DNA of 64,000 nt from an uncultured Treponema sp. (GTDB lineage: Bacteria; Spirochaetota; Spirochaetia; Treponematales; Treponemataceae), in NCBI GenBank assembly GCA_937877535.1, contig CALFJF010000019.1, positions 1 to 64,000 of the forward strand. The letters are read 5' to 3'. Shown here one piece after another: positions 16,509-27,000 of the stretch; within the stretch, counting starts at the first letter, position 1, and each line of letters begins with the position of its first letter. Both the position numbers and the translations under genes were made by a program. Under the pieces are notes generated by a model. It ran no database searches. It was not told the DNA's origin and saw nothing but the letters and a program-made list of their open reading frames with translations.

Positions 16509-18260
16509 CTATTTTCCAAGAAACCGCATCGCCTCTTTCGCCAGCAATTCCGCGCTCATTCCGTGCTGGGCGAGCAATTGTGCCGCGTCAAAGTCCGTGT
16601 GGAATGCGCGGGAGATGCCGTGGTTCACCACCTTCATGTCGCTGTTTCCGTAGAACGAAGCGACGGTCTGACCGTAGCCGCCCATCAAAAGCCCGTCCTC
16701 AATCGTGATGATGAGCCTGTGGTCTTTTTTGAGCGATTCCAGAAGCTCCTCGTCAAGCGCGTTCAAAAACCTCGCGTTGATGACGGTGATTTTTTTGCCC
16801 GACTTTTCGCTTGCGATTTTTGCCACCTCAACCGCCATCGGGACCATTACGCCCACCGCAATGATGGCAACGCCGCTTCCTTTTTGCTCGACCTTGTTTT
16901 TGACAAGGGAATAATCCGTCGTGTCGGCGATTCCGCTCACGGGGAACTGGCCCGGCACGCGGATGATGACGGGATTTTTCTTCTGCGTCGTCGCGAATCG
17001 GAACATCTGGACGAATTCCTCTTTTGTGGCAGGAGCAAGGTAGACGATGTTCGGAATGTGGGCGAACATCTGAATGTCGCAGAGCGCGGTGTGGGTGTTG
17101 CTGTTCATGCCGCCGACTCCGGGGGACATCACGATGAAGACGGCGGGATTTGAGTTGAGCGCGACATCGTGCGACATCTGGTCGTACACGCGCTGGAAGA
17201 AGGGCGCGAAAGTCGCGAACACGGGAACGCCTCCGTTTTTCGCCACGCCGCTCGCCATCGCAACGGCGTTTTCCTCGGCAATGCCCACATCAACGAACTG
17301 ACCGCGCCTCGCGTACTTCTCGCGGATTTCTCCCACAAAGCCAAAGCCCATCGCCGTCGCCGCGTTCAGAACCACCGCCCTCTCATTCGTGTCAAGAAGG
17401 TTCGTCAGGCTTTCAAACAAGGTCGTGTCGCCATCCCCGTTGCTCGGCCTCGAGCCGTCCGCCGCATTGAAGGGGCCTCCGGCGTGCCAAGCCTCGCGGT
17501 CTTTTTCGGCGAACGGCAAGCCCTTTCCCTTTATCGTGTGAATGTGCAGCACAATCGGGTGGTCGATGTTTTTCACGCTCTCAAAAAGCGCGACCAGCTT
17601 TTCCGTGTCGTGTCCGTCGTCGAGGTAGCGGTAGTCCAGTCCGAGCGACTTGAAGATGTTGTTCGCCGCCGTTCCGTTTGATTCGCGCAGCTCGCGCAGG
17701 CTCTTGTACAAGCCACCGTGATTTTCGGCAATGCTCTGGTCGTTGTCGTTCGCGATGATGATGAGATTTCCCGCGTACTCGCCCGCATAATCCAAAGCCT
17801 CCAACGCCTCGCCGCCGGAAAGAGAGCCATCGCCGATGACCGCAATGATGTTCTCGCCCGACTTTTTGAGGTCACGAGCCTTTGCAAGACCGAGCGCAAG
17901 CGAAACCGAAGTCGAAGTGTGTCCGACGATGAAGTGGTCATGCTCGCTTTCCGCAGGATTCGTGTAGCCCGTCACATCGTGGAAATGCGCCTCGTCGGTG
18001 AACGCGGCTTTGCGCCCCGTCAGAATCTTGTGCGGGTAGCACTGGTGCGACACATCGAAGACGATTTTGTCCGTGGGCGAATCAAAAACATAGTGCATTG
18101 CCACGGTGACTTCGACCATGCCCAGGTTCGGGCCGATATGCCCGCCCGCCTTTGAGATTTTGTTGATGAGAGCCGCGCGGGTCTCGTCCGAAAGCGTTTT
18201 CAAATCAGAAACGGCAAGTTTCTTGATGTCCAGAGGCGAATTGATTTTTTCCAAAAACAT
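16509..18260 (-). CDS. dxs: 1-deoxy-D-xylulose-5-phosphate synthase
   Basis: A 583-residue protein. The start is put at the ATG at 18260, since GGAG lies 6 bases upstream of it; the ATG at 18272 would overlap that site. Features: HIGPNLGMVE, FDVSHQCYPHKIL, the thiamine-diphosphate motif GDGSLSGGEALEALD...ND, and the DVGIAEENAVAMASG glutamate region. It makes DXP from pyruvate and glyceraldehyde-3-phosphate for isoprenoids and thiamine. The protein is about 40 residues shorter than E. coli Dxs, as in several anaerobes. It is convergent with prmC. Confidence 0.9.
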   Translation of the reverse strand: MFLEKINSPLDIKKLAVSDLKTLSDETRAALINKISKAGGHIGPNLGMVEVTVAMHYVFDSPTDKIVFDVSHQCYPHKILTGRKAAFTDEAHFHDVTGYTNPAESEHDHFIVGHTSTSVSLALGLAKARDLKKSGENIIAVIGDGSLSGGEALEALDYAGEYAGNLIIIANDNDQSIAENHGGLYKSLRELRESNGTAANNIFKSLGLDYRYLDDGHDTEKLVALFESVKNIDHPIVLHIHTIKGKGLPFAEKDREAWHAGGPFNAADGSRPSNGDGDTTLFESLTNLLDTNERAVVLNAATAMGFGFVGEIREKYARRGQFVDVGIAEENAVAMASGVAKNGGVPVFATFAPFFQRVYDQMSHDVALNSNPAVFIVMSPGVGGMNSNTHTALCDIQMFAHIPNIVYLAPATKEEFVQMFRFATTQKKNPVIIRVPGQFPVSGIADTTDYSLVKNKVEQKGSGVAIIAVGVMVPMAVEVAKIASEKSGKKITVINARFLNALDEELLESLKKDHRLIITIEDGLLMGGYGQTVASFYGNSDMKVVNHGISRAFHTDFDAAQLLAQHGMSAELLAKEAMRFLGK

Positions 18261-18292
18261 GATTTTCTCCATTTATGCTATGTGATTTTTGA

Positions 18293-18880
18293 TTATTTGA
18301 GCCACGTCGCAATCTGCGTCTCGGCATCTTTCCTGTTGTTCTGCGCCACGTTTCCCCGCATCACGAGAGCCTTCTTCAGCGTGACGTTCTTGTAGAGCCG
18401 CTTGATTGAAGCGTCCGTGCCGGAAAGTCCGCTTCCCTCGTGCGTGCAGAACGGAACGAGCGTTTTTCCGCTCAAATCGTGCTTTTCCAAAAAGGTGTAG
18501 ACCACCATCGGCAAATCTCCCCACCAAATGGGGTAGCCGATGTAAATGGTGTCGTAGCCAGATGTGTCAACCTCTCCTTTGTATGAAGGGCGCGCACTTT
18601 TTGCTTGCTCGTCTTTTGCCACTTCGGTGCAAGCCTTGTAGGCTTTGGGGTAAGGCTTTTCTGGAACGATTTCAAAAATATCCGCGCCCGTTTTTTGCGC
18701 AATCATCTTCGCCAGAATCGCGGTGTTGCCCTCACTGATGTTCCCCACCGAATAATTTTCGTCCGCACGGCTAAAATACACCACGAGCGACTTTGATTTT
18801 CCCTGCGCAAAAACGGTGGTTGAGCTTGCCGAAACCATAGCCAGCGCGAGCAATACCTTGATAATTGCCTTGATTTTCAT
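18293..18880 (-). CDS. Exported flavodoxin-like protein
   Basis: A 195-residue protein from the ATG at 18880, which is preceded by GGAGGAAAAC. A signal peptide (residues 1-25, cleavage near VFA-QG) is followed by a flavodoxin fold: LVVYFSRADENYSVGNISEGNTAILA (phosphate loop variant), YDTIYIGYPIWWGDLP and PFCTHEGSGLSGT. The WWGDLP and THEGSG loops are those of the flavodoxin_4 type. Export suggests a role in periplasmic or surface electron transfer. It lies upstream of dxs on the same strand, 32 bases away, possibly co-transcribed. Confidence 0.8.
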   Translation of the reverse strand: MKIKAIIKVLLALAMVSASSTTVFAQGKSKSLVVYFSRADENYSVGNISEGNTAILAKMIAQKTGADIFEIVPEKPYPKAYKACTEVAKDEQAKSARPSYKGEVDTSGYDTIYIGYPIWWGDLPMVVYTFLEKHDLSGKTLVPFCTHEGSGLSGTDASIKRLYKNVTLKKALVMRGNVAQNNRKDAETQIATWLK

Positions 18881-18902
18881 GTTTTCCTCCATATAACCAT
18901 AT

Positions 18903-19060
18903 AAATTTGGGCGCACCCTTTCGTTCGCATACGCTCACTACAGGTCGGGCTATCCGCGGTTACGCTGTCGCTCCATTGCTCCACTTCGTTCCGCAACGGC
19001 TACGCCACCCCTCCCCCACCCCGTCGGGCGTGTTCGAAAACCGAGGTTCTCCTCAAAAAA
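18903..19060. repeat. GC-rich dispersed repeat, copy 1
   Basis: The stretch shares blocks in the same order with 27250-27365: TTTGGGCG, GGTCGGG, a CGCG-containing segment, GCTCCATTGC and GCAACGGCTACGCC followed by CCCCT. Between blocks the two copies differ, mainly by short palindromic pieces. No open reading frame of interest is present. Confidence 0.6.
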
Positions 19061-19078
19061 TGCAGACTTCGGACACGT

Positions 19079-19921
19079 CTACTTGATTTCCATCAGACGG
19101 TACTTCCGCGACCCGAAGCCGATTTTCTCCGCATGTTCCAGCGTGTGGTTTCCGTTGCGGCTTTCGATTCGCTCCACCACGCTTCCGCCGTCAGATGCCG
19201 TGTAGATTAGGTCCACGCAGGCCTGGTCGAGCGCGACGGGGTCAAGGCTTGCAAGAATGCCGATGTCGTGCATGTCAGGCTCGGCGGGATTCGCGTCGCA
19301 GTCGCAGTCCACGGAAATGCGGTTCATCACGTTCACGCACACGATTCCGCGCCCGCCCTGCATGTAGTCGCAAACTGATTTTGCCGCTTCTGCCATCGCG
19401 TGACCTTTAAAATGCGAGAGAATCAGGTAGGTGTCGTAGTCTGCAAAGTGCGAGCCGACATAGTTTTCTGTGAGCCGCTCGCCACCCTTCACGGGAAGCG
19501 TCATGTAGCCTTCCGCGTCCTGCAGGTCAAAGCCGTTCGCCACGTCCAAAAATCCGTGGTTGCGCGCAATTTTGATGTGGTCGATGTTGTTGCTCCGCCC
19601 GCCGCCGTACGCCGTGTTGCACTCCACAATCGTCGCGTTCAGCTCATCCTTCACAAGGTTCTTGATGAGCGCGGGGCGCAGGTAGTTTGAGTTTTCGCTT
19701 TCGCCCGTACTCACCTTTACGCCTACTTTTCCGCTGGTTTTATAGCCAGTCGCCTGGTACACTTTGACCAATGCTTCGGGCGAAATGTCGCGGATAAGGT
19801 AGACGACCGGCACGGATTTGTCTTTCGTCTCGTGCGTCTTGTAGCCTTGCGCCTTTGGATTTGGCTTTGCGAATGCGAAGGCTGAGACGAAAATCAACAG
19901 CAATGCGAATATTTTTTTCAT
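19079..19921 (-). CDS. Exported DUF362 protein with an apparent internal deletion
   Basis: A 280-residue protein from the ATG at 19921 (GGAG 6 bases upstream). It has a signal peptide (residues 1-19, AFA-KP). The rest follows the DUF362 pattern: YLIRDISPEALVKVYQATG, VECNTAYGGGRSNN, YLILSHFKGHAM and CDCDANPAEPDMHDIGILAS. In the relatives I know, the GHAM motif is followed by a GGFGGALKN-type segment and a further 40-60 residues before an AEAAK helix. Here GHAM runs straight into AEAAKSV. The frame is kept. The protein is therefore probably damaged or functionally altered. The family role is unclear; some members are annotated as iron-sulfur proteins. Confidence 0.75.
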   Translation of the reverse strand: MKKIFALLLIFVSAFAFAKPNPKAQGYKTHETKDKSVPVVYLIRDISPEALVKVYQATGYKTSGKVGVKVSTGESENSNYLRPALIKNLVKDELNATIVECNTAYGGGRSNNIDHIKIARNHGFLDVANGFDLQDAEGYMTLPVKGGERLTENYVGSHFADYDTYLILSHFKGHAMAEAAKSVCDYMQGGRGIVCVNVMNRISVDCDCDANPAEPDMHDIGILASLDPVALDQACVDLIYTASDGGSVVERIESRNGNHTLEHAEKIGFGSRKYRLMEIK

Positions 19922-19982
19922 AAATTGCTCCTTTTTTTCACGTCCTATGATAACAGAAGCGAGCGGAGTTTGTTCAATCCCC

Positions 19983-22900
19983 TCACTTCCCCGCAAGCTC
20001 TGCGAGCACTCCAAACAACTGCTCCTCGTCAATCGGCTTTGCGATGTGCGCGTTCATGCCTGCCTCCAGCGCGGCGCGGCGGTCCTCGTCAAAGGCGTTT
20101 GCGGTCATCGCCACAATCGGCACTTTTGCCTTTTCGCCGCCGAGCGCACGGATTTCCCTCGTCGCCTCGTAGCCGTTCATCACGGGCATCTGTATGTCCA
20201 TCAGCACTGCGTCGTAGTAGCCCGCCTCGGCGCGTTCCACTTTCTCCACGGCTTCCTTTCCGTTCGCCGCCTGCTCCACCGCAAAGCCGTGCATTTCCAA
20301 CAGCATCACGGCAATCTCGCGGTTCACATCCATGTCGTCCACCAGCAAAAGCCGCATCCCGCTGAAGTCCGCCTGCTTCTGCTCCTCGCCGTCCGCCCCG
20401 TCGTCAGCCACGCTCCCGATTGCGCGGGAAAGCGCGGAGTGCAGCTCGGAGAGGAACACGGGCTTGTTGCAGAAGGCGTTGATTCCCGCCGACTGCGCCT
20501 CGTCCTTTATCGCTGGCCAGTCGTAGGCGGTCATCAGCAAAATGGGCGTGTCCGCGCCGATTGCCGCGCGTATCTGCCGCGTCACCTCCACGCCGTTCAT
20601 GTCGGGCAGCTTCAGGTCGATGATGAACACGCCGTAGCCGTCGCCCATCTCCTTCGCCTGCCGCGCGTGCAGCACCGCCTCCTTGCCTGAAAGCGTCCAT
20701 TCGGGGCGCATTCCCATCTTGGCGAGCATCTTCATCGTGCTGTCGCAGGTGTTGAAGTCGTCGTCCACCACGAGCGCGTGGATTCCGTCAAGCTCCACGA
20801 TGCGGTGGTCTTTCTTCGCCGCGCCCTCGGCAATGCGGAAGCGCACATCCACCGTGAATGTCGTCCCCTTTCCCTGCTCGGTCTCCACGCTTATCTCGCC
20901 GCCCATCATGTCCACGATTTTCTTCGTTATCGCCATGCCGAGCCCCGTGCCCTGTATGCCGCTCACCGTGGAGTTCCGCTCCCGCTCGAACGCCTCGAAC
21001 ACCCGCGCCGCGAACTCAGGCGACATGCCGATGCCGTTGTCCTTCACCTGTATGCGGTACGAGCCGTAGCCTGTGGGCGCACCCTCGCGCTGCTCCACGC
21101 GCACGGAGACCGCCCCGCCGTTCGGCGTGTACTTGACGGCGTTTGAGAGCAGGTTCAGAAGCACCTGGTTCAGCCGCAGCTTGTCGCAGTAGATGTCCTC
21201 GTCATGCACATTGAGCGTGTCCATGTTCAGCGTCTGCTGCTTGCCCTCCACCTGCCCCGTGATAATCGTGTTCAGGGAGTGCAGGATTTCGGGAAGGCTG
21301 CACGGCTGTTCGTCAAGCTCAATCTTCCCGCTCTCAATGCGGCTCATCTCCAGCACATCGTTGATGAGCGAAAGCAGGTGGTCGCTCGACGTCTTGATTT
21401 TGCCCAGATACTCGGTGACTTTCTCCGCGTCGCCATGCGTCTGGAGCGCAAGGTTCGTGAATCCGATGATGGCGTTCATGGGCGTGCGGATGTCGTGGCT
21501 CATGTTGGAAAGGAATGTGGTTTTCGCCACGTTCACGCGCTTTGCTTCCTCAAGCGCGGTTTCGAGCAGGCGCTGCTGCTCCTGTATCTGCGCCTCCATT
21601 TCCTTTTTCTCGGTGATGTCCACGAACATGCCCACATAGGTGACGGGCGTTCCGTCAGCGCGCCTTCTGAGCCGCCCCATCGCGTGGAACCACCGCCAGC
21701 CGCGGTCTTTTGTGAGCAGCCGGTACTCGACATCGTAGGATTTCTTTCCCGTGTAGTCTGCGATGGTGCTGTTGAACTCGGAAAGGACGCGCTCCTTGTC
21801 ATCTTTGTGGAGCAAGTCCGACCATGACTCAAGCCTGTTCGGAAAGTCCTCCTCGCTCTCGTAGCCGAGCATTTTTCTGAACGGCTCCGTCCAGGTGACG
21901 CTCGTCATGGTGCCCGCCTCGTCAAAGTCCATGGACCACGGGCCTGAGCCGAGCGTCTTGTGCAGGATTGCGTTGGACTCGCGCTCGTTGAGGATTTCGG
22001 TCACATCGCTCTTCAGGAGAATGTAGAACTTTGCCGCACGGTCTACCATGTAGAACACGAATCGCTTGGTGTACAAGTCGCCGTCAATCCTGCAAGTGAC
22101 ATCCACCGCGTACGGCTCGCCCTTTGAAAGCTCCTCCTCAATCCGAGAAGCAGAAAGCGATTCTAACAGCTCCAGCCGGTCGTGCGTCTGCGTGTCCGCC
22201 ACGGGAATCACCTGATTGCGGATGTAGTCGGCATAACTTCCCGTCTTTTCTTTTGGGAAGATGCTTCCGCGCTGTATGTTCGCCGCGTCGCCGATGACCA
22301 CGCCGTAAGTGTCGCCCGCGATGTAGCACACCATGTCGTACTGTCGGGCAAGCACCTTGTTGTCAAGAATCTCGCTCACCACCTCGGAGTTGCAGTCGGT
22401 CTCTATGCCGAATGCGTCCGCCTCGCCCGTGACGGGATTGCGGCTTGCAGAGCCTGTGAACTTGACGAAGCGTTTTGTGCCGTCCGCGCGGAGGCAGCAG
22501 GCGGTCATCGAGATTGCGCCAAGTCCCCGCTCCGTGCGCGAAAGCAGATGTTCCATGTCGAATGTCTTGATGTAGCGCTCGCGGTCAGCCTGGCTCACAA
22601 AGCTTGCAAGCCGCGCCTCGGCGTACTCCCCGATGGTGCACCCCACCTTGTCGCTCGGATACAAGTCCGTGCCGCGGATGTCCATGATTTTCCCCGTCGT
22701 CACATTCGAGCGCACCACCGTAAGGCTCTCCTCTGCGATGGCGTTGAACTGCTCCATCATGCTGTTGTGGAGCGACAGGCTCCGCTCCCGCTCGCGCTGC
22801 TCCCGAAGCGCCTCCGTCATGTCGCTCTTTAGGAGGATGTAGAAATTCGCCTCGCGGTCCACGGGGTAGAACATGAAGTGCTTGTTGAATGTCTCGCCCG

Positions 22901-23993
22901 AAAGCTCCACGGCAACATCAACGGCGTAGGATTCATTTTCGGAAAGCTCCGCGCGGATTCTCTCTGTGGAAAGCGCGTCGCGCACGGCTGCCTTCTCCCC
23001 ATCGCTCCCTGCGATGGCGGGGAACACCTGCGTTTCGATGTAGCCGCTGTAGCTCCCCGTCTTTTCTTTTGGGAAGATGTTTCCGCGCTTGATGTTCGCC
23101 GCGTTGCCGATGACCACGCCGTAGGTGTCGCCCACGATGTAGCACACCATGTCGTACTGCTTTGCGAGCACCTTGTTGTTGAGGACTTCGGAGATGTGCT
23201 GGTTGTTGTACTCGGTCTCGATTCCGAACGCCGTCACATCGCCGGTGACGGGGTTTTTCCGTGCCGTGCCGGAGAACTTGACGAAGCACTGGCGGTCTGA
23301 GTGGCGGCGGCAGTAGCCCACGAACGTGGCCGGTCCCTCGCCGTTGTAGTAGCGCTTCAAAAGCTTGTCGAGCGCAAAAATCTCGTTGTATTTTTCGTTG
23401 TCGCCCGGAACGAGGAAACTTGCCGCGCGGATTTTCGCGCTTTCCGCAATAGAGCCGCCGACGAAGTCGGTGGGGTAGAGGTCGTAGCCGCGCACGTCCT
23501 CAATCACGCCCTTGGTCAGGTTGGTGCGGAACACGGTCAGGCTTTCGTCCGCCATCGCATTGAACTGGTTGAGCATTCCCTCGTATGCGTCTTCGGTCTG
23601 CCGCTGGTTCTGCTTCATCTCCGTCACATCGAAGTAGGAGCAGTAGGCGTACTGCACGCCGTCCTCCTCGATGAAGGCGTAGTGGACGCACACGTGCAGC
23701 TCGTTCCCCTTTATGGTGGTCTTACGGATGGTGAGCGAGTTCGAGCCGTCAGGCGCGTGGTGGTGCTTGAAGAGGAACGCCACCGCCTCGTGGTCGTCGG
23801 GGTGGATGGTGTTCATCGCGCTCGCGTTCTCCAGCCGGATGAAGTCGTCCTGCGTTCCCTCCATCATCTGGCAGAACTCGTCGGAGCACCAGACGGGGTA
23901 GTATGTGCCGTCAGCGTCCACGCGCATGAGCACGGAATTGTTGTCAAGCGCGTGGAACAGACGCTTATAAAAATCTTCGTTGAATTGAAGCAT
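19983..23993 (-). CDS. Hybrid histidine kinase with PAS domains, two tandem sensor repeats and two receivers
   Basis: A 1336-residue protein from the ATG at 23993 (GGAGGAAG upstream). Order: PAS at about 10-130; two homologous sensor units at about 141-394 and 411-665, both with Q-F-N-A-x-A-[DE]-E-S-L-T-V near the start and AxFYILLKSD at the end; PAS with PAC at about 675-800; HisKA with FLSNMSHDIRTPMN (His833); HATPase with DNGIGM and GTGLGMA; receiver 1 (Asp1126 in IIDLKLPD); receiver 2 (Asp1266 in LMDIQMP). No membrane segment is obvious, so sensing is probably cytoplasmic. The end of receiver 2 is almost identical in DNA to the permease-kinase tail that follows and to a broken copy at 27371. 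Partners are unknown. Confidence 0.9.
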   Translation of the reverse strand: MLQFNEDFYKRLFHALDNNSVLMRVDADGTYYPVWCSDEFCQMMEGTQDDFIRLENASAMNTIHPDDHEAVAFLFKHHHAPDGSNSLTIRKTTIKGNELHVCVHYAFIEEDGVQYAYCSYFDVTEMKQNQRQTEDAYEGMLNQFNAMADESLTVFRTNLTKGVIEDVRGYDLYPTDFVGGSIAESAKIRAASFLVPGDNEKYNEIFALDKLLKRYYNGEGPATFVGYCRRHSDRQCFVKFSGTARKNPVTGDVTAFGIETEYNNQHISEVLNNKVLAKQYDMVCYIVGDTYGVVIGNAANIKRGNIFPKEKTGSYSGYIETQVFPAIAGSDGEKAAVRDALSTERIRAELSENESYAVDVAVELSGETFNKHFMFYPVDREANFYILLKSDMTEALREQRERERSLSLHNSMMEQFNAIAEESLTVVRSNVTTGKIMDIRGTDLYPSDKVGCTIGEYAEARLASFVSQADRERYIKTFDMEHLLSRTERGLGAISMTACCLRADGTKRFVKFTGSASRNPVTGEADAFGIETDCNSEVVSEILDNKVLARQYDMVCYIAGDTYGVVIGDAANIQRGSIFPKEKTGSYADYIRNQVIPVADTQTHDRLELLESLSASRIEEELSKGEPYAVDVTCRIDGDLYTKRFVFYMVDRAAKFYILLKSDVTEILNERESNAILHKTLGSGPWSMDFDEAGTMTSVTWTEPFRKMLGYESEEDFPNRLESWSDLLHKDDKERVLSEFNSTIADYTGKKSYDVEYRLLTKDRGWRWFHAMGRLRRRADGTPVTYVGMFVDITEKKEMEAQIQEQQRLLETALEEAKRVNVAKTTFLSNMSHDIRTPMNAIIGFTNLALQTHGDAEKVTEYLGKIKTSSDHLLSLINDVLEMSRIESGKIELDEQPCSLPEILHSLNTIITGQVEGKQQTLNMDTLNVHDEDIYCDKLRLNQVLLNLLSNAVKYTPNGGAVSVRVEQREGAPTGYGSYRIQVKDNGIGMSPEFAARVFEAFERERNSTVSGIQGTGLGMAITKKIVDMMGGEISVETEQGKGTTFTVDVRFRIAEGAAKKDHRIVELDGIHALVVDDDFNTCDSTMKMLAKMGMRPEWTLSGKEAVLHARQAKEMGDGYGVFIIDLKLPDMNGVEVTRQIRAAIGADTPILLMTAYDWPAIKDEAQSAGINAFCNKPVFLSELHSALSRAIGSVADDGADGEEQKQADFSGMRLLLVDDMDVNREIAVMLLEMHGFAVEQAANGKEAVEKVERAEAGYYDAVLMDIQMPVMNGYEATREIRALGGEKAKVPIVAMTANAFDEDRRAALEAGMNAHIAKPIDEEQLFGVLAELAGK

Positions 23994-24090
23994 AAGGCTT
24001 CCTCCGTAAAAATAGTTTTGAGCCGCCCGACTCGCATGGTCAGGACAGGCAGATTTTGCTTTTTGAACGCCCGCCGCGCTAACGGCGCAT

Positions 24091-27000
24091 TCACTTCCCC
24101 GCAATCTTCGCCAGCACGGAGAACAGCTGCTCCTCGTCAATCGGCTTTGCTATGTGCGCGTTCATGCCCGCCTCAAGCGCGGCTCTCTTGTCTTCGGCAA
24201 AGGCGTTCGCGGTCATAGCGACAATCGGCACTTTTGACCTTTCGCCGCCGAGCGCGCGGATTGCACGGCTTGCCTCGTGGCCGTTCATCACGGGCATCTG
24301 TATGTCCATCAGCACCGCGTCGTAGTAGCCGCTCACCGCGCCAGCAACTTTCTCCACGGCTTCCTTTCCGTTCACCGCCTGCTCCACCGCAAAGCCGTGC
24401 GATTCAAGAATCATCTTTGCAAGCTCTCGGTTCACTTCCATGTCGTCCACAAGGAGCAGGCGTTGGTGATGGTCGTCCGCGGCGGGTCGCATCGCTTCCT
24501 CTGCTTCCGCATCGTCTGCCGCTTTTGCGACTTCCGCGCTCGATTCGGCTACGGCTTTGGCACTGGGCATCGCTTCCTCTGATTCCGCGCTGTCTGTCGC
24601 TTTTGCACTTTCCTCGTTCGGTTCGGCTACGGCTTCAGCATTCAGCATCGCTTCTTCGCCCGCTTGTACTTTATCATTCTCACTCGCTGTGCTTTCTTCC
24701 TGCACTGTGAAGTGCACGTTGATTACAAACTCCGAGCCCTCTCCTTGCTCCGTGTGTACCGAAATCGTTCCGCCCATAAGGTCAACAATGCTCTTGGTGA
24801 TTGCCATACCAAGCCCCGTGCCTTGTATGCCGCTCACAGTGCTTGTCCTCTCGCGCTCGAATGCCTCAAAGACGTGAGAGGCAAACTCACTCGACATCCC
24901 AATGCCGCTGTCCTTTACGCGAAGTTCGTATTCACACTTGCCAGCCGCCTCATCTCCTTTCTGGAATAGCGACACCGACACCGCTCCGCCTTCTCTTGTG
25001 AACTTGTAGGCATTGCTGATGAGGTTTAGGAGTACGCGGTTCACTCTGTTCTTGTCGCAGAGGACGAGAGGGTTCTTGAGACTGTAGCAGTCCACCGTGT
25101 AGATAATGCTCTTTTCCGCCATCTGAGTGGCAAACATATCGCGCACGTCTTCCATTAGCCGTCTGAGGTCGCAAGGGGACTCCTCCAAGTCCATCTTGCC
25201 GCTTTCTATGCGGCTCATCTCAAGAACGTCGTTTATGAGCGCAAGGAGGTGCTTGCTCGACGAGTCGATTTTTTCAAGGAAGCTTTGAATGTCCTCCGCC
25301 GAAGCATTAGGCTTTCGCGCAAGGTTCGTGTAGCCGATGATAGCGTTCATAGGAGTGCGGATGTCGTGGCTCATGTTTGAAAGGAATACAGTCTTTGCCT
25401 TGCTTGACTCCTCGGCTAAGATTTTCTCTTTACCAAGCCTTTTTTCTCGCTTTTGCTGAATCAAGAAGATGTTGAACATGATAAACAGCGCAAAGATGAC
25501 GAGGGCTAGTTGAACTAGGCTCCCCGAAAGTTGTGCGCCGCGCACCTTCTCCATTTGCTCTTCCATAAACGAAAGTTCCGCCTCCTGCTGCGCCTCCGTC
25601 ATCGGAATGTTTTGCTCCATGTGAGTCTGAGCGTGAAAGCGGCTAATGCTCTCGATTGCAGCCTCTGTTTCGTCGTGCGTCACCTGCCTGGTCCACATCA
25701 CCGACGAAAAGAAGATGATGAACAACATGGAAATCCACATCACCGTTGACGCTCCGAATCGGCTAGACTTGTCGCTCATAAAAAGAAGGAGAAAGAGAAC
25801 GAAGCCCGCGATTCCCCAGGCGGCAAGAATAAGATACGACTCGGTTGCAAGGCGGCTCATACTCCACAGGTTTGGAATGAGCGGAAAGAAGAAGAAGAGC
25901 GCGGAAATTGCAACGCCTGAGAGTCCTAGCACCAATAGTGCAGTGCGCTTAAATCCCCGCTCGTTAAAGGCGAGTTTAGCCGTGCAAGCGGAGACATAGA
26001 TATAGGCTATAGACGCGCTTATGGTGGTAATGTCCACAATCCAGCCGATTGCCGTGCGCCCCAAAAAAGGAATCACCGCTGAGACTATCATAACCGATAC
26101 AATCGCGTTTTGCGGGAGTTGATGGGAGTTCTTTCTTGAAAACCAAGAAGGAAGCACTCCGTCCTCTGCCATTGCGCAAAGGAGGCGACCAAGCGAGCGA
26201 TACAAGCCCAAAAGCGTTGTGCAAAGTGCGCACATCACGCACACTCCGAGGAGCAGAACGCCTCCCGCTCCAAGCGCAGTTTTTGCGGCAAAAAAGGTTG
26301 GAAGATGAGCGATTCCCTCGAATGAACCTAAGCGCGCAATGTAGTCCTGCCAACTTGCCACGCCCTCAGGAAGTGCCGAGAGCGAAAGGAGTGTTAAAAG
26401 TGCGTAGATCAGCGTTGATGAGAGAAGGGCGAGAGCCATAATCAAAAAGGACTTTTTGGCGTTAAAGCGATAGTCAGACGAAGCAAACGAAAGCGCCTCA
26501 AAGCCCACGAATGCCCATGGAGCAAGGACTGCGATGTTCAAAATCTGCAAGGGGCGGCTCCTCTCACCCGCGCTTCCTGCTGTTACAAAGCCAGGCGTAA
26601 AGTCAGCAATAGATACACCGAGTCGGGAGCAGACAAGGGCAAAGATTGCCACCACCCCCACGACTAAGAAAAGAGCAAATAGAGTGTTTGCCGCCCTCAC
26701 AAGACGCTTCGCCGTGCAGCTTGCCCAGCCGAACAAAAAGAGAAGGGCAAGCGTTGCAATCACCTCTCCCGCCCACACGTCGTAGCCTGCCACCGTGTAG
26801 TGAAAGCCCCACTGCAATAGCCCTCCTGCAAGGTATCGGAGCATTAAAGAGAACGCCGTGGCATTTGCCCACAGAACAGAGAGGTATGCCAAAGCAACCG
26901 CCCACATACAAAGGAAGGAGTGGTCATAGCCAAAGCCTTCCTTAACGAACGAAAATAGCCCGTCAGCATTCGGCGTTCGACGCATTAATATAGAAAAGTT

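Noticed and set aside
18903..19060. Insertion sequence
   Set aside because: Shared blocks are short and no transposase frame is present; it is better described as a modular dispersed repeat.
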